Assembly: GCF_030056655.1 (NCBI RefSeq)
Contig: NZ_JASHIE010000013.1
Coordinates: 1-64,000, forward strand
Length of the DNA stretch: 64,000 bases
Direction: 5' to 3'
Source: Flectobacillus rivi
GTDB lineage: Bacteria; Bacteroidota; Bacteroidia; Cytophagales; Spirosomataceae
The notes under the pieces are model-generated. The model worked only from the letters and a program-made list of their open reading frames with translations. It searched no databases and was not told the DNA's origin. A program made the translations under genes and the position numbers. Below, one piece after another: positions 8,801 to 17,425 of this stretch. Within the stretch, counting starts at the first letter, position 1. Every line of letters starts with the position of its first letter.

Positions 8801-9517
8801 TTTAGAAAAATCAGCCTTGTGACATCCCGCACAGTCTTTGGGCGTATTATTAAAATTCCCACCAATATGACATTTTTGACAATCTTTGGCAATAGCAGCA
8901 TGTGCGCCAGTCAAAGGATAAATACTGTTATGATCTGGGAAAAGGGCATTTTTCCAACTTGTCATGGTATTATGACACATATTACACTCAGTGGATAAAT
9001 TGAGCTTGGTATGATTGGGGTTGGTAGTTTGTCTAAAATCTTTTCGGTGGCAATCAACACAAGCTAAACCTGTTGGTTTGAACTGAAGACTGGTTTCGGA
9101 AGTATGACATTTTTTACAATCAATCGTAGCATGTACTCCTGTGAGAGGAAAAGACGTTTGTTCGTGCAATTTAGTAATGTTGCCCACTAGCCAAGATTGA
9201 GTACTGTGACAACGGGCACAGTTGTTACCCACCGTTTGATTGTGGCGGTCGGTGTGACAAGAAGCACAATTTGAAGAGGCTTTTTTGAAAGTCAACGTTG
9301 TATGGCACGCCTTACAATTAATAGCCTGATGCTGGCCCGACAACGCAAAGCCTGTGGTGCTATGGTTGAATTTGCTTTTTTTAGCATCAAATTTCCATCC
9401 GCCTGAATTATGACATTTGGCACAATCCATCGTAAAGTTCTTTCCATGAGGCGATTGCGCAAGTACCGCAAGCCTTCCGAACATCAATAACAGAATTATA
9501 AATGACAATCTACGCAT
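5831..9517 (-). CDS. Giant multihaem cytochrome c with 49 CXXCH motifs
   Basis: 1228 residues. An N-terminal signal peptide (RLSFIILLLMFGRLAVLAQ) directs export, and I count 49 CXXCH haem-binding motifs. Motifs 7-45 form about 13 modules of roughly 74 residues. Each has three motifs (DCASCH, NCTACH, DCNGCH) and three extra conserved His (FNH, LTGAH, NPNH), enough for bis-His ligation of three haems per module. No lipobox or obvious C-terminal sorting domain is seen, so the mature protein is probably periplasmic or held at the outer membrane by partners. Its ATG overlaps the stop of the 23-haem cytochrome gene by 22 bp, implying coupled translation. It is a c3/c7-like electron conduit. The redox partner and terminal acceptor are unknown. 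Confidence 0.9.
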   Translation of the reverse strand: MRRLSFIILLLMFGRLAVLAQSPHGKNFTMDCAKCHNSGGWKFDAKKSKFNHSTTGFALSGQHQAINCKACHTTLTFKKASSNCASCHTDRHNQTVGNNCARCHSTQSWLVGNITKLHEQTSFPLTGVHATIDCKKCHTSETSLQFKPTGLACVDCHRKDFRQTTNPNHTKLNLSTECNMCHNTMTSWKNALFPDHNSIYPLTGAHAAIAKDCQKCHIGGNFNNTPKDCAGCHKADFSKTSNPNHTKLNFSNDCASCHTTKPTWKPASFVTHNSIFALTGAHASIANNCYDCHKGGNFNNTPNDCNGCHSADFKKTSNPNHQTLGFSTDCASCHTTNPSWLPARFVQHDNFYPLTGGHKNIRCNECHKNAVYTNTPKDCNSCHNTNYNSSVNPSHKTMNLSTDCASCHTTAVGWRPTNFNHSTYYPLTGAHASIQTNCVACHKGDVKNTPKDCNGCHNTNYKSTSNPNHNTLNLSTDCASCHTTKSGWKPTSFNHSTFYPLTGAHAAIANNCASCHKGDVKNTPKDCNGCHNANYNTTTSPNHKTAGFSTDCASCHTTNAGWTPASFKAHDAFYPLTGAHATISCKDCHKNGNYTNTPKDCNSCHNAKYIAAVNPNHVSMNLSKDCASCHTTKLGWRPSSFNHNTVYPLTGAHSTIANNCTACHKSDVKNTPKDCNGCHSANYQTSANPNHTTLNLSRDCASCHTTNAGWRPTSFNHAVYYPLTGAHASVANNCTACHKGDVKNTPKDCNGCHSANYQTSANPNHTTLNLSRDCASCHTTNAGWRPTSFNHAVYYPLTGAHSTIANNCTACHKGDLKNTPKDCNGCHSANYQTSSNPNHIILNLSRDCASCHTTNAGWRPTSFNHAVYYPLTGAHAGVANNCTACHKGDVKNTPKDCNGCHSANYQTSANPNHTTLNLSRDCASCHTTNAGWRPTSFNHAVYYPLTGAHASVANNCTACHKSDVKNTPKDCNGCHNTAYNNATNPNHKAAGISTDCASCHSTNPGWRPSTFNHNVYYPLTGAHANIASNCASCHPNGRFKNTPTDCNSCHSGAYNSSASPNHSAINLSRDCASCHSTNPSWRPSTFNHNSKYPLVGAHAALASNCTACHAGGNYSHNGCYSCHASAYNRATPSHTASQFPTTCTDCHGQNAWKPANWNHDASYFPIYSGKHKGKWNTCTDCHTSPTNYSIFNCLNCHKKTDADKDHRQVRGYSYDNNSCYACHPRGSS
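6620..7555 (-). repeat. Near-identical 222-bp tandem repeats inside the 49-haem cytochrome gene
   Basis: Blocks recur at exact 222-bp spacing: GGTCGG/GGTTGG followed by TCTCCAACCAGC appears at 6713, 6935, 7157 and 7379. Each unit encodes a 74-residue three-haem module. Identity is highest across this stretch and fades towards both ends of the gene, as expected for recent in-frame amplification or gene conversion of a module. Confidence 0.85.
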
Positions 9518-11367
9518 TGGTACTTTTGTATCTTAAAGAATTTAACTGAACGATTATTTACCGTAATGGTTTGTTCGTGGCATTTGTCACAGGAGACTCC
9601 CTGATGTTTACCATCTAGTTTGAAAGCAGTTCTATCATGGTTAAATAGTTTGCCGTCCCAAGTACTTGCACTGTGGCACCGTGCACAATCGGTAATGCTT
9701 TTTTGCTCAAACTGATTTCCATGAATATTGGCATGACAGCTAGCACATTGTTTGCTAAGTCCTTTGAATTTTTGTGCGGCAGGGTTCACACTTTTATCAA
9801 AATGACAGGAAGCACACTGAGCAGTGCTATGTCCTCCTTTGAGTTCGTAACCTGTAGTTTTATGGTCAAATTTTATTTTTTGCCAACTCTCTACTTGGTG
9901 ACAAGCCTCACAGGATCTTTCACCGTAATATTTTTTATCTAAAAATCCTTGATGAATATCTTGATGACAGCTGCTACACTGGGTATTTATTTTGGCAAAA
10001 ATCCATTTATTGTTTTGCAAATGACAAGCAAAGCAAGGTTGTGCCAAATGCGCTCCTTCGAGCTTGAAGGCGCCTTTATTGTGCATCTCAATATTGAATT
10101 TGGATGGACTAAAACCTTTTTCACTATGGCAGGTGGCACAATCTGGGTACTTTTCTTTCTTGTTGGCAAAATCTCCATTATGCTTGTCGATATGACAACT
10201 CATACAGGTATTGTGCTGAACGGGGTCGGTCAAGTCTGATTTATGGCATGATTTACAATCTATTGCTTGATGCTTTCCAACTAATGGATAGTTGGTTTTG
10301 TCGTGGTCAAATTTGCCTACGAAAGTTTTGTTTTTGAGTAAAAAAGAGTTCTGATTATGGCAAGATTTACAGTCATTTCCCAATTTCCCTTCATGAACAT
10401 CTTTATGACAACTCACACAAGTAATGTTTTCTTTTTTAGAGAATTCTTGAAAATTACCCGATGCACTGTTCGAATTATCATGACATTTTTTACAAGAAAT
10501 TTCATGATGTTTTCCCTCCAAAGCATATCCTGTTACGCTATGGTTGAATGCTCTTGTAGGAACAATTTTGTTAAATGAATCTTCGGTGTCGGTATGACAA
10601 GCTTCACAATTATTACCAAATCTGCCTTTGTGGGCATCTTTATGACAACTATTACAATTGTTAAAACTTAAACCCGAGTAGCGAACAAACTTCTGACTAT
10701 TGCGAACTTCTGATTTATGACAAGATGCGCAATCCACTGATTTATGAGCACCCTTTAGCGCAAAATCAGCGGTATTGTGATTAAAAGCTGGCGCTTTTTT
10801 GAAACTATTAACATCATGGCAGGAAGTACACTCGGAGGATAGTGTTTTCTGGTGATAATCATCATGACAGCTCAAACATTTGGTGTCTAGTCCTAAAAAA
10901 GTTTCACGACGATTTTTGACCGAGGCATCCGTAATATTATCAGCTTTATGACATTCTTTGCAGTTAACAACTTTGGTTTTGTGTGCACCTTTCAACTCAA
11001 ATCCTGTGAGATTATGATTGAAAGTTTTTTGGTCAAAACGCACCATATCAAAATTGGTCCCGTGGTGTTCACTGTGACAAACAATACATTCCTTGCCACG
11101 TACCGAAGCGCTTACATGGAAGCCCTTATTTTTTGTAATTCTGCTATTAATTTCCTTGTGGCAAGCCAGACATTTTTGATTGGCAACTTTATCTCCAATA
11201 GTATGACATTGCGTACAATTGGACATTCCTTCCAATTTAGCGTGCGCACTCGTCAATTTTCCTGGAGATAGTTGCCCGATGGATAGATAATGAAATAAAA
11301 ACAAGAAACAACATAGTATTAGCCCAACAAAATGCCTTCCGTGAAAAGCTAATTTGTTGATTAACAA
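9496..11367 (-). CDS. Multihaem cytochrome c with 23 CXXCH motifs
   Basis: 623 residues. The signal peptide has a long hydrophobic core (FVGLILCCFLFLFHYLSIGQ), so the protein is exported. I count 23 CXXCH motifs. Conserved His in repeated phrases such as FNHNLTGFELKGAH and FDHKTTGYELKGGH probably provide distal ligands. Modules are more divergent than in the neighbouring 49-haem protein but share its FxH...LxGxH...CxxCH pattern, so the two are probably related by duplication. It lies between the membrane flavoprotein gene and the giant cytochrome gene, which suggests it takes electrons from the inner membrane and passes them on. Maturation needs CcsBA, encoded just upstream of the operon. Confidence 0.88.
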   Translation of the reverse strand: MLINKLAFHGRHFVGLILCCFLFLFHYLSIGQLSPGKLTSAHAKLEGMSNCTQCHTIGDKVANQKCLACHKEINSRITKNKGFHVSASVRGKECIVCHSEHHGTNFDMVRFDQKTFNHNLTGFELKGAHKTKVVNCKECHKADNITDASVKNRRETFLGLDTKCLSCHDDYHQKTLSSECTSCHDVNSFKKAPAFNHNTADFALKGAHKSVDCASCHKSEVRNSQKFVRYSGLSFNNCNSCHKDAHKGRFGNNCEACHTDTEDSFNKIVPTRAFNHSVTGYALEGKHHEISCKKCHDNSNSASGNFQEFSKKENITCVSCHKDVHEGKLGNDCKSCHNQNSFLLKNKTFVGKFDHDKTNYPLVGKHQAIDCKSCHKSDLTDPVQHNTCMSCHIDKHNGDFANKKEKYPDCATCHSEKGFSPSKFNIEMHNKGAFKLEGAHLAQPCFACHLQNNKWIFAKINTQCSSCHQDIHQGFLDKKYYGERSCEACHQVESWQKIKFDHKTTGYELKGGHSTAQCASCHFDKSVNPAAQKFKGLSKQCASCHANIHGNQFEQKSITDCARCHSASTWDGKLFNHDRTAFKLDGKHQGVSCDKCHEQTITVNNRSVKFFKIQKYQCVDCHL

Positions 11368-11450
11368 TTGATAAAGGATTTCTTTGGAAAGAGAAAACCT
11401 TGAAGGTAATATGTTAAAATAAGGTATAATAGTGGTAAAAGTTTGTTTTG

Positions 11451-12773
11451 TTATGTATGCGATTTCATGACATGACCGAACCGCTTGGTTATTTCGATTC
11501 CTGTATTTTTCAGAAATTGCGTAGGCAATTCTCCCCCCGCAAAAATGAAAACTTGGTCATTAGCAATGCTTTCTTCAACTCCGTTTTTATCTAAAATAAC
11601 TTCCTGATTTTGAATAGATTTTACTACCGATTCAAACTCTACCCGAAGGATTTTTCTTTCTATTGCCCTTTGAATATTGCTGAGATTTTTGGGTTTGAGT
11701 CTGTTAAAACTGGCGCTACGATACGACAGAATAACTCTATTTTGTTCTGCCAAAAGCAATGCGCTTTCAATAGCCGAATCCCCACCACCAACTACCAGAA
11801 TATCTTTCTGCTGGATTAATTCGGGTTCGAGTAAACGATATGCTACTTTTTCTAATCCTTCACCTTCCACTTGTAACTTTCTTGGACTACCTCTTCGACC
11901 TATGGCTAACAAAACTCTGTGCGTTGAATAGCTTTCGCCATTGTTCGTAACAACTCGAAAATTATGTCCGTCCTTTTGAATCGCTTCTACTTTGGTATTC
12001 TCGATGATTGACACTTGATTTTTCTCTAACACCGTATGCCAAAGTGTAAGCAATTCACTTTTGCTAGTTTCTGACAATTTGACTTTACCATGCCCAGGCA
12101 AATCCATAGCCGAAGTCATCACCACTTTTGCTCTAGGAAAGTTGAATACCGTACCTCCAAGCGAATCTTGCTCAAGCGTCAATGCTTTGAGATTCATTTG
12201 CTTGGCCTGCAAACTTGCCGATATTCCCGCTGGACCAGCGCCAATAATGACCAAATCATATTCGGCACCATGATTAGCTTGAATACCTTTGGCCATAAAC
12301 TCTGTGGCTTGTTTGCCTTGTTCAACGCTATTTTTGATAAGCCCCATGCCACCTAGCTCTCCTGCAATAAAGATTCCTTTGACATTGGTTTCAAAACTTT
12401 GAGAAACATGTGGTAACTCTACACCACGTTTTTCAGTACCAATTTTTAAAGAAATCGCCTCAACTGGGCAAGCATGAAAGCAAGCACCATGACCAATACA
12501 GCTCGAAGCGTTGACCAATTGAGCACGTCCATTGACAATACCCAAAATATCTTTTTCGGGACAAGCCGTTACGCAAGCACCGCTTCCAATACAGGCGTTC
12601 GGGTCGATAAACGGATAAAGCGATACAGGCTCATGCACACCATCGATTTTGGCTTGCTGAATTTTGGCTTGTACCTTTTTTCCTTTTCTAGATTGTACCC
12701 ATAAATAGCCCCCAAAAATGAGTGCACAGAAGGCAAACACGCCTCCATACACGATAACTTCCTCCATATTCAT
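11451..12773 (-). CDS. Membrane-anchored ferredoxin-FAD/NAD(P) oxidoreductase
   Basis: 440 residues. An N-terminal membrane segment (about 7-26) is followed by two ferredoxin-type motifs, CIGSGACVTACP (61-72) and CIGHGACFHACP (92-103). Each lacks the usual second Cys, replaced by Ser64 and His95. A Rossmann FAD motif GAGPAGIS (about 178) and an NAD(P) motif GGGDSAIES (about 313) place it in the thioredoxin-reductase-like flavoprotein superfamily, without a redox CXXC. The phrase GIFIAGELGGMGLIKNSVEQG (split as GIFIAGELGG, MGLIKNSVEQG), normally C-terminal in such enzymes, lies before the FAD domain, suggesting a permuted order. Likely role: electron transfer between NAD(P)H and the cytochrome chain. 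The cytochrome b gene is 3 bp upstream. Confidence 0.8.
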   Translation of the reverse strand: MNMEEVIVYGGVFAFCALIFGGYLWVQSRKGKKVQAKIQQAKIDGVHEPVSLYPFIDPNACIGSGACVTACPEKDILGIVNGRAQLVNASSCIGHGACFHACPVEAISLKIGTEKRGVELPHVSQSFETNVKGIFIAGELGGMGLIKNSVEQGKQATEFMAKGIQANHGAEYDLVIIGAGPAGISASLQAKQMNLKALTLEQDSLGGTVFNFPRAKVVMTSAMDLPGHGKVKLSETSKSELLTLWHTVLEKNQVSIIENTKVEAIQKDGHNFRVVTNNGESYSTHRVLLAIGRRGSPRKLQVEGEGLEKVAYRLLEPELIQQKDILVVGGGDSAIESALLLAEQNRVILSYRSASFNRLKPKNLSNIQRAIERKILRVEFESVVKSIQNQEVILDKNGVEESIANDQVFIFAGGELPTQFLKNTGIEITKRFGHVMKSHT

Positions 12774-12776
12774 AGC

Positions 12777-13616
12777 CTAAAAAATCCATTTATAGCCAAA
12801 CATAATCGTTACTCCAACGTGTATCACCATGATTACAAGCATGATAATCGCAAAAGGCAAGTGTATGATATGCCAGTAATGAAAGAGTTTTTGCATGAGT
12901 GCTAATCTCTCAATTTTGCGGCTCATCCCTAATTCAAACTGGACTAATTGAGCTATTTTCGTAATCTGATTTTTGTTTAAACCATTGACTTTTAGCTGAT
13001 TTTTTAATTGGCTTAGATAGATTAAATCGGTAAAATATTGAAGAAATAAATTGGATTTTCGCTCAGAAGATACTCCCAAAATTTCATTCAAATCAACTCC
13101 TTTTACTCCTTCTTTTAATTGTTCAATGGTTTCGTTTTGTAAAGCTTTGATTTCGTGAAGAGACAGTTCTCGTCCTTGAATAGTGCGGGGTATTTGCAGG
13201 TAAATGAATCGTCCTGCTACACCACTAGCCACCACTGCTACCATACTCCAAAAACTAACAGACACAATGCCGCCAAATTTGAATGAAGTATGAAACAAAA
13301 TCATAACAGGCCCGAGGGTACATAAGAAGATATGAAATTCTAGCCAATGTTTGAGCACCCAAACCTTGGAAAGTACTTTCATGTATTTGCGTGCTTGGTA
13401 GCCAAAAACACCTATTAAAATCAGAAGCGTTCCTACAATTCCGAGTGTATGTCCCATGATGCCACTGGGCTTAAATGCCTTGTGATCAGGGTGATAAAAT
13501 CGTTCTTCTAAGGAAGTTTGATAATAGGATTTTCCTACCAAACTCAAATAAATAGTTGTTAGGAGGACAATGAAAACCATTGTCCCAATATAAATTCTGT
13601 GTGCTGTTCTAGACAT
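12777..13616 (-). CDS. Integral membrane cytochrome b-like protein
   Basis: 279 residues with about five membrane segments (8-28, 52-73, 92-112, 117-140, 249-273). Histidines inside or next to them (H56, H95, H109, H249/H252, H266) could ligate two b-type haems. A soluble helical loop of about 100 residues separates helices four and five. It is the first gene of the operon, 3 bp before the ferredoxin/flavoprotein, and so probably forms the inner-membrane part of the complex, exchanging electrons with the quinone pool or directly with the periplasmic multihaem cytochromes. The family name is not certain. The haem-ligand assignment is inferred from His placement. Confidence 0.65.
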   Translation of the reverse strand: MSRTAHRIYIGTMVFIVLLTTIYLSLVGKSYYQTSLEERFYHPDHKAFKPSGIMGHTLGIVGTLLILIGVFGYQARKYMKVLSKVWVLKHWLEFHIFLCTLGPVMILFHTSFKFGGIVSVSFWSMVAVVASGVAGRFIYLQIPRTIQGRELSLHEIKALQNETIEQLKEGVKGVDLNEILGVSSERKSNLFLQYFTDLIYLSQLKNQLKVNGLNKNQITKIAQLVQFELGMSRKIERLALMQKLFHYWHIIHLPFAIIMLVIMVIHVGVTIMFGYKWIF

Positions 13617-13805
13617 TTTCTAATTTAGTTAGGTACGAAAAGTCTATTAAGTACAATGACTCAAGGGTTTTATGTATAAATTTTTAAACGGACTACACTG
13701 CTTGAAATCAGGTACTTAAATAATGGCATTGAGCTTTTGGCTATAGGCATTAGGCTAATAGTCAAAAGTATTGTTCATGAAATAATATAAGCTTTTGCCT
13801 AAAGC

Positions 13806-13837
13806 GAATGAATGCAATTTTATTTTGCCATTCATTC
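13806..13837. terminator. Weak hairpin between ccsBA and the cytochrome operon
   Basis: 9-bp stem GAATGAATG (13806-13814) with CATTCATTC (13829-13837) in the 278-bp gap (13617-13894). There is no clear T-run, so attenuation or a weak terminator is possible. Nothing else recognisable lies in the gap. Confidence 0.3.
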
Positions 13838-13894
13838 TTAAGTAATGTATTCTTATTTGTTCAATCACATCATGGCGAGATATGATTTTAACAT

Positions 13895-16800
13895 TTATTT
13901 ACTAAATAATTTTTTGTACTTGATAAATGAAAATATGCTTAAAAGGGTCAGTACTATCACTGTGTAATAGACTGAAGGAGGGATAGGGACAGGGTCACCT
14001 GCCGCATAGGAATGAAGGCCAGACAAATAGTAGTTAACACCCAAATACGTCATAATTACCGTGCCAAAACCAAACAAAGCCGCAAAATTAAAGGCATATA
14101 AACTCTGTAATTTTGGAATAAAGCGCATGTGCAAGATGAATGAGTACACCAAAATGGTAACGAGTGCCCAAGTTTCTTTAGCATCCCAGCCCCAATAGCG
14201 TCCCCACGATTCGTTGGCCCATACACCTCCCAAATAAGTTCCTATGCTAATCATGGCTAATCCACTCAGCAAAATAATTTCGCTGATAACGGTTAATTCT
14301 TTGATGGTTTTGAGGATATTTTCTTTATTATTTGAGTTGGCAAAAATCATTAATAACAAATTGAGCATTCCTACTACAGCACCCAATAACAAGAATCCAT
14401 AGCTTCCTGCTTCGAGTGATACGTGGATGGTCAACCAATAGGATTTAAGAACAGGTACCAATGGTGTAATTTCAGGGTCGAGCCAGCTCATGCTTGCTAC
14501 CAACAAGATAGTTGCAGCCAAAGTGGTTGTGGCGGCCAATCCTCCCAATGATTTTCTGGAAAATAAAATACCTGCCAAAGTCGTAGTCCAACCAATATAA
14601 ATCATAGATTCGTACCCATTACTCCAAGGCGCTCGTCCAGAGATATACCAGCGTAAACCAAGTCCTAAAGTATGAAAAAATAACCCAACAAATACAATCC
14701 AAAAAGAAACAGAAGTGATTTTGGCTTGAATTTTAACTTTTTTTACGGTTACAAATAAAAAGGTAAAGGTTAGAACCAAACTTAGAATTCCGTAGAAATT
14801 TCGAAGTCGGTTAAAAACATCTAGTTTATTCAGAAATAATTCGGATTCGAGCTTGGTTTCAGAAGGAACCAAGTCGCCACCATTGATGGTTTGGTATGCT
14901 CTTATTTTTGCTAGAACTCCCGTTGCTTGACTAAAATCTTGGTGATTTACGCCTTCATTTAATGCTTGAAAATACGCTGTCAACAACTGCTGAGCATCCG
15001 AATTGCTAGTATTGGCTACTTGGTGATTGTGCATAACATCGGGCAGCGATAACCAAGTATTGGTGCTATCTTGTTTTTGAGGAAAAATACGAATCAATGT
15101 GCCAGAAAAAATCATATTCATGATATTCACTCGCTCATCAAGTTTGATGATTCCTTTTTCAAAAGTACCTTGATCTTTTGGCATCATCGCTTGTGCGCTA
15201 CGCACGGCATCTTCCAAAAGGTATTTTCCATCACTCGAAAAGCATGATACATAACTTATGGTGCTAGCGTCTGTTTTCAAAATTTTCTTGATTTCTGGAT
15301 GGTCTGGTACTTGAATGAGTGCTTCTTTTTCCCATTGTGCAGGGAAAAGAAGCATCGACAAAAGTACTTGGTCAGAACTCAAATCGCCAATCGTGGATTT
15401 TTTAGCAACTTTTCTTAAAATCTCTCCACTGTGCGTATTCATCGGTTTGATACGACCATTGAAATCTTGGACAAATAATTTTCCAAATTCTGCGGCATGA
15501 TCGGCGGGAATTGGCGAAGTAGCATCGGCATAAACTGCTCCAATTGAACTCAGCGAAAGCAAGCAGAATATGATGATAGATTTTTGGTATTCTTGAAGCT
15601 TTTTAATCAATTGCGTAAAACGGCTATTCTTCACAAAGAAGGTCATCACCATTCCAATTGTTAGCAAGAAATAACCCAAGTAAGAGAATAGCGTGCCCCA
15701 ATAATCGTGGTTTACGCTTAGATAAGTTCCTAACTCGTCATTATCATACGAAGATTGGAAAAAACGATAGCCGTCATAATCCAAAATATGATTCATGTAA
15801 ATTCTGGTGTCTTGATTCACATTGTTAGCTTGGTCGATAAGCTTTACTTCACTAGCATACGAAGAAGGGTTTTCGGTGCCTGGGTATTTTTCTAGCTCAA
15901 AATCTTTACACAATAACGAAAAGGGAAGTACTTCCTGTTTTGAGCCGTAACTAATTGATACATTGGTGTTTCCAAATGTCAAAACCTGTGGTTCACCGTT
16001 TTCACCCTTACGACCAGTTACCATTACTCTTTGAGCTTGTCCGTTGACTTTGACGGTCATATTTAGCCCAACCATGCTTTCGTTTTTGATTTTTTTCGAA
16101 GAAGATTCAATAGAAACGATACCTTTTGAGACAAAATCTCCAATCACAAAATTGCTTCGGCCCACACTATACAAGGAGCGCAAACGTAAAGGATATTTCC
16201 CGCCAGCTTGTAGGGTATCTTGCTTTTGGGTTGCCATAACAGTTTGACTTACTGTTTGATTAACAGAAAAAGATAATGTATCTGCTTCTAAGAAAACATT
16301 AAAGGCATTTGGTAAAACCTGATTGGTGAAATTGAAATCAACGCCATTGATTTGCATTTGCTCACCTTGTTTTACAAAATATTCCTCACGACCGCCTGCA
16401 CCAGCTACCACTACTTTTATCATGGCTTTACCGTTGGGACTATCTATAGCTTTTTGAACAGGATTTGGAATAAATTTATCAAGATTAACTTCTACCAAAT
16501 TACTTCCAATTTGATAAGAACTACTAAAAGAATTATTTCCTAAAGAAGAGAAAAAGACAGGCTCGTCAAAAGAATATGGTTTGTCATTTTGTTGAACTTT
16601 AAAAATCAAGAACGTTTCGGCAGACAAATAGGTATTCGAAGTTTGTCCTTCACGAATATGCATCATGCCCTCCGTACCAAAATAACGAGTAATACCAGCC
16701 CCAATCAAAATCACAATAATGGCCAAGTGAAAAGTAAGCGAGCCCCATTTTTTGAGCTGTATCAGCCTGTAGCGCTGAATGTTGGCAAGAATAGAAGCAC

Positions 16801-16981
16801 TGAACAAGAATAACAAAATTTCAAACCAAAGACTTCTGTAAATAAGTGCTTGAGCAGAACTTGTTCCAAAATCATTTTCTATAAAAGTACCCACACCAAT
16901 GGCAATCGCAAAAAGTAATAGATATGCACCAGCAGCTCTAGTAGAAGTAAGTGTGTTAAAAATATTTCTAATAATGTTCAT
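13895..16981 (-). CDS. ccsBA: Fused cytochrome c biogenesis protein CcsBA (system II)
   Basis: 1028 residues. The N-terminal part (about 1-450) is ResB/CcsB-like: three early membrane helices including LTFHLAIIVILIGAG, then a large periplasmic domain and a fourth helix. A second periplasmic stretch (about 490-720) follows. The C-terminal 300 residues are CcsA-like, with the tryptophan-rich WWD haem-handling motif in NESWGRYWGWDAKETWAL and conserved His (GLHSYAAGD near the end). System II CcsBA moves haem out and attaches it to CXXCH cysteines, exactly what the 72 downstream haem motifs require. It is transcribed in the same direction, 278 bp upstream of the cytochrome operon. It may also serve all other c-type cytochromes of the cell. 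Confidence 0.92.
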   Translation of the reverse strand: MNIIRNIFNTLTSTRAAGAYLLLFAIAIGVGTFIENDFGTSSAQALIYRSLWFEILLFLFSASILANIQRYRLIQLKKWGSLTFHLAIIVILIGAGITRYFGTEGMMHIREGQTSNTYLSAETFLIFKVQQNDKPYSFDEPVFFSSLGNNSFSSSYQIGSNLVEVNLDKFIPNPVQKAIDSPNGKAMIKVVVAGAGGREEYFVKQGEQMQINGVDFNFTNQVLPNAFNVFLEADTLSFSVNQTVSQTVMATQKQDTLQAGGKYPLRLRSLYSVGRSNFVIGDFVSKGIVSIESSSKKIKNESMVGLNMTVKVNGQAQRVMVTGRKGENGEPQVLTFGNTNVSISYGSKQEVLPFSLLCKDFELEKYPGTENPSSYASEVKLIDQANNVNQDTRIYMNHILDYDGYRFFQSSYDNDELGTYLSVNHDYWGTLFSYLGYFLLTIGMVMTFFVKNSRFTQLIKKLQEYQKSIIIFCLLSLSSIGAVYADATSPIPADHAAEFGKLFVQDFNGRIKPMNTHSGEILRKVAKKSTIGDLSSDQVLLSMLLFPAQWEKEALIQVPDHPEIKKILKTDASTISYVSCFSSDGKYLLEDAVRSAQAMMPKDQGTFEKGIIKLDERVNIMNMIFSGTLIRIFPQKQDSTNTWLSLPDVMHNHQVANTSNSDAQQLLTAYFQALNEGVNHQDFSQATGVLAKIRAYQTINGGDLVPSETKLESELFLNKLDVFNRLRNFYGILSLVLTFTFLFVTVKKVKIQAKITSVSFWIVFVGLFFHTLGLGLRWYISGRAPWSNGYESMIYIGWTTTLAGILFSRKSLGGLAATTTLAATILLVASMSWLDPEITPLVPVLKSYWLTIHVSLEAGSYGFLLLGAVVGMLNLLLMIFANSNNKENILKTIKELTVISEIILLSGLAMISIGTYLGGVWANESWGRYWGWDAKETWALVTILVYSFILHMRFIPKLQSLYAFNFAALFGFGTVIMTYLGVNYYLSGLHSYAAGDPVPIPPSVYYTVIVLTLLSIFSFIKYKKLFSK

Positions 16982-17425
16982 TGTAGTTAGGATGTGCTAA
17001 AATCTTGACAGCTTTTTTATCATAATTATTTTGTAAATGTACTTAGCGTCTTTGATTTTATCTACAAATTCTGATGAATTCTAATTTCTTTCTATACAAC
17101 CAATTTGCGAATGAGCCATCGTTATCACAAGTCACAAACCAATACTTTATACCTAGATGGAATAGCGAATAAAATGGTTGGGTGATAGTGTAAGTTTTTT
17201 TGAAAAAATTATTGGTTCAAGACTTAGTTCCAGATCTAGCTGTTTAAAACAGCTGATAAACTGATGATGTAGCGCATCTCCAGCAAGCATAATTGAAGAC
17301 TATTTGCTTTGCGTTTGCATAAACTTATCTTTGTGCTTTGGTATATTTAGGGTTTTAGCTAGAAAAACGGAGAACTAATAGCTACGAACATTTAGTGCCA
17401 AACACCACATACAAAAACAAAAATT
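16982..17425. promoter_or_regulatory. Divergent intergenic region between ccsBA and the two-component system
   Basis: 444 bp without a gene, holding the promoters of two divergent units. The only clear structure is a 17-nt palindrome, AGCTGTTT-A-AAACAGCT at 17238-17254, a plausible operator for the adjacent OmpR-type regulator. No terminator or RNA gene is seen. Confidence 0.4.

Noticed and set aside
5831..9517. Type IX secretion C-terminal sorting domain on the cytochrome
   Set aside because: The protein ends at a final CXXCH motif followed by PRGSS; no conserved beta-sandwich sorting region is present.
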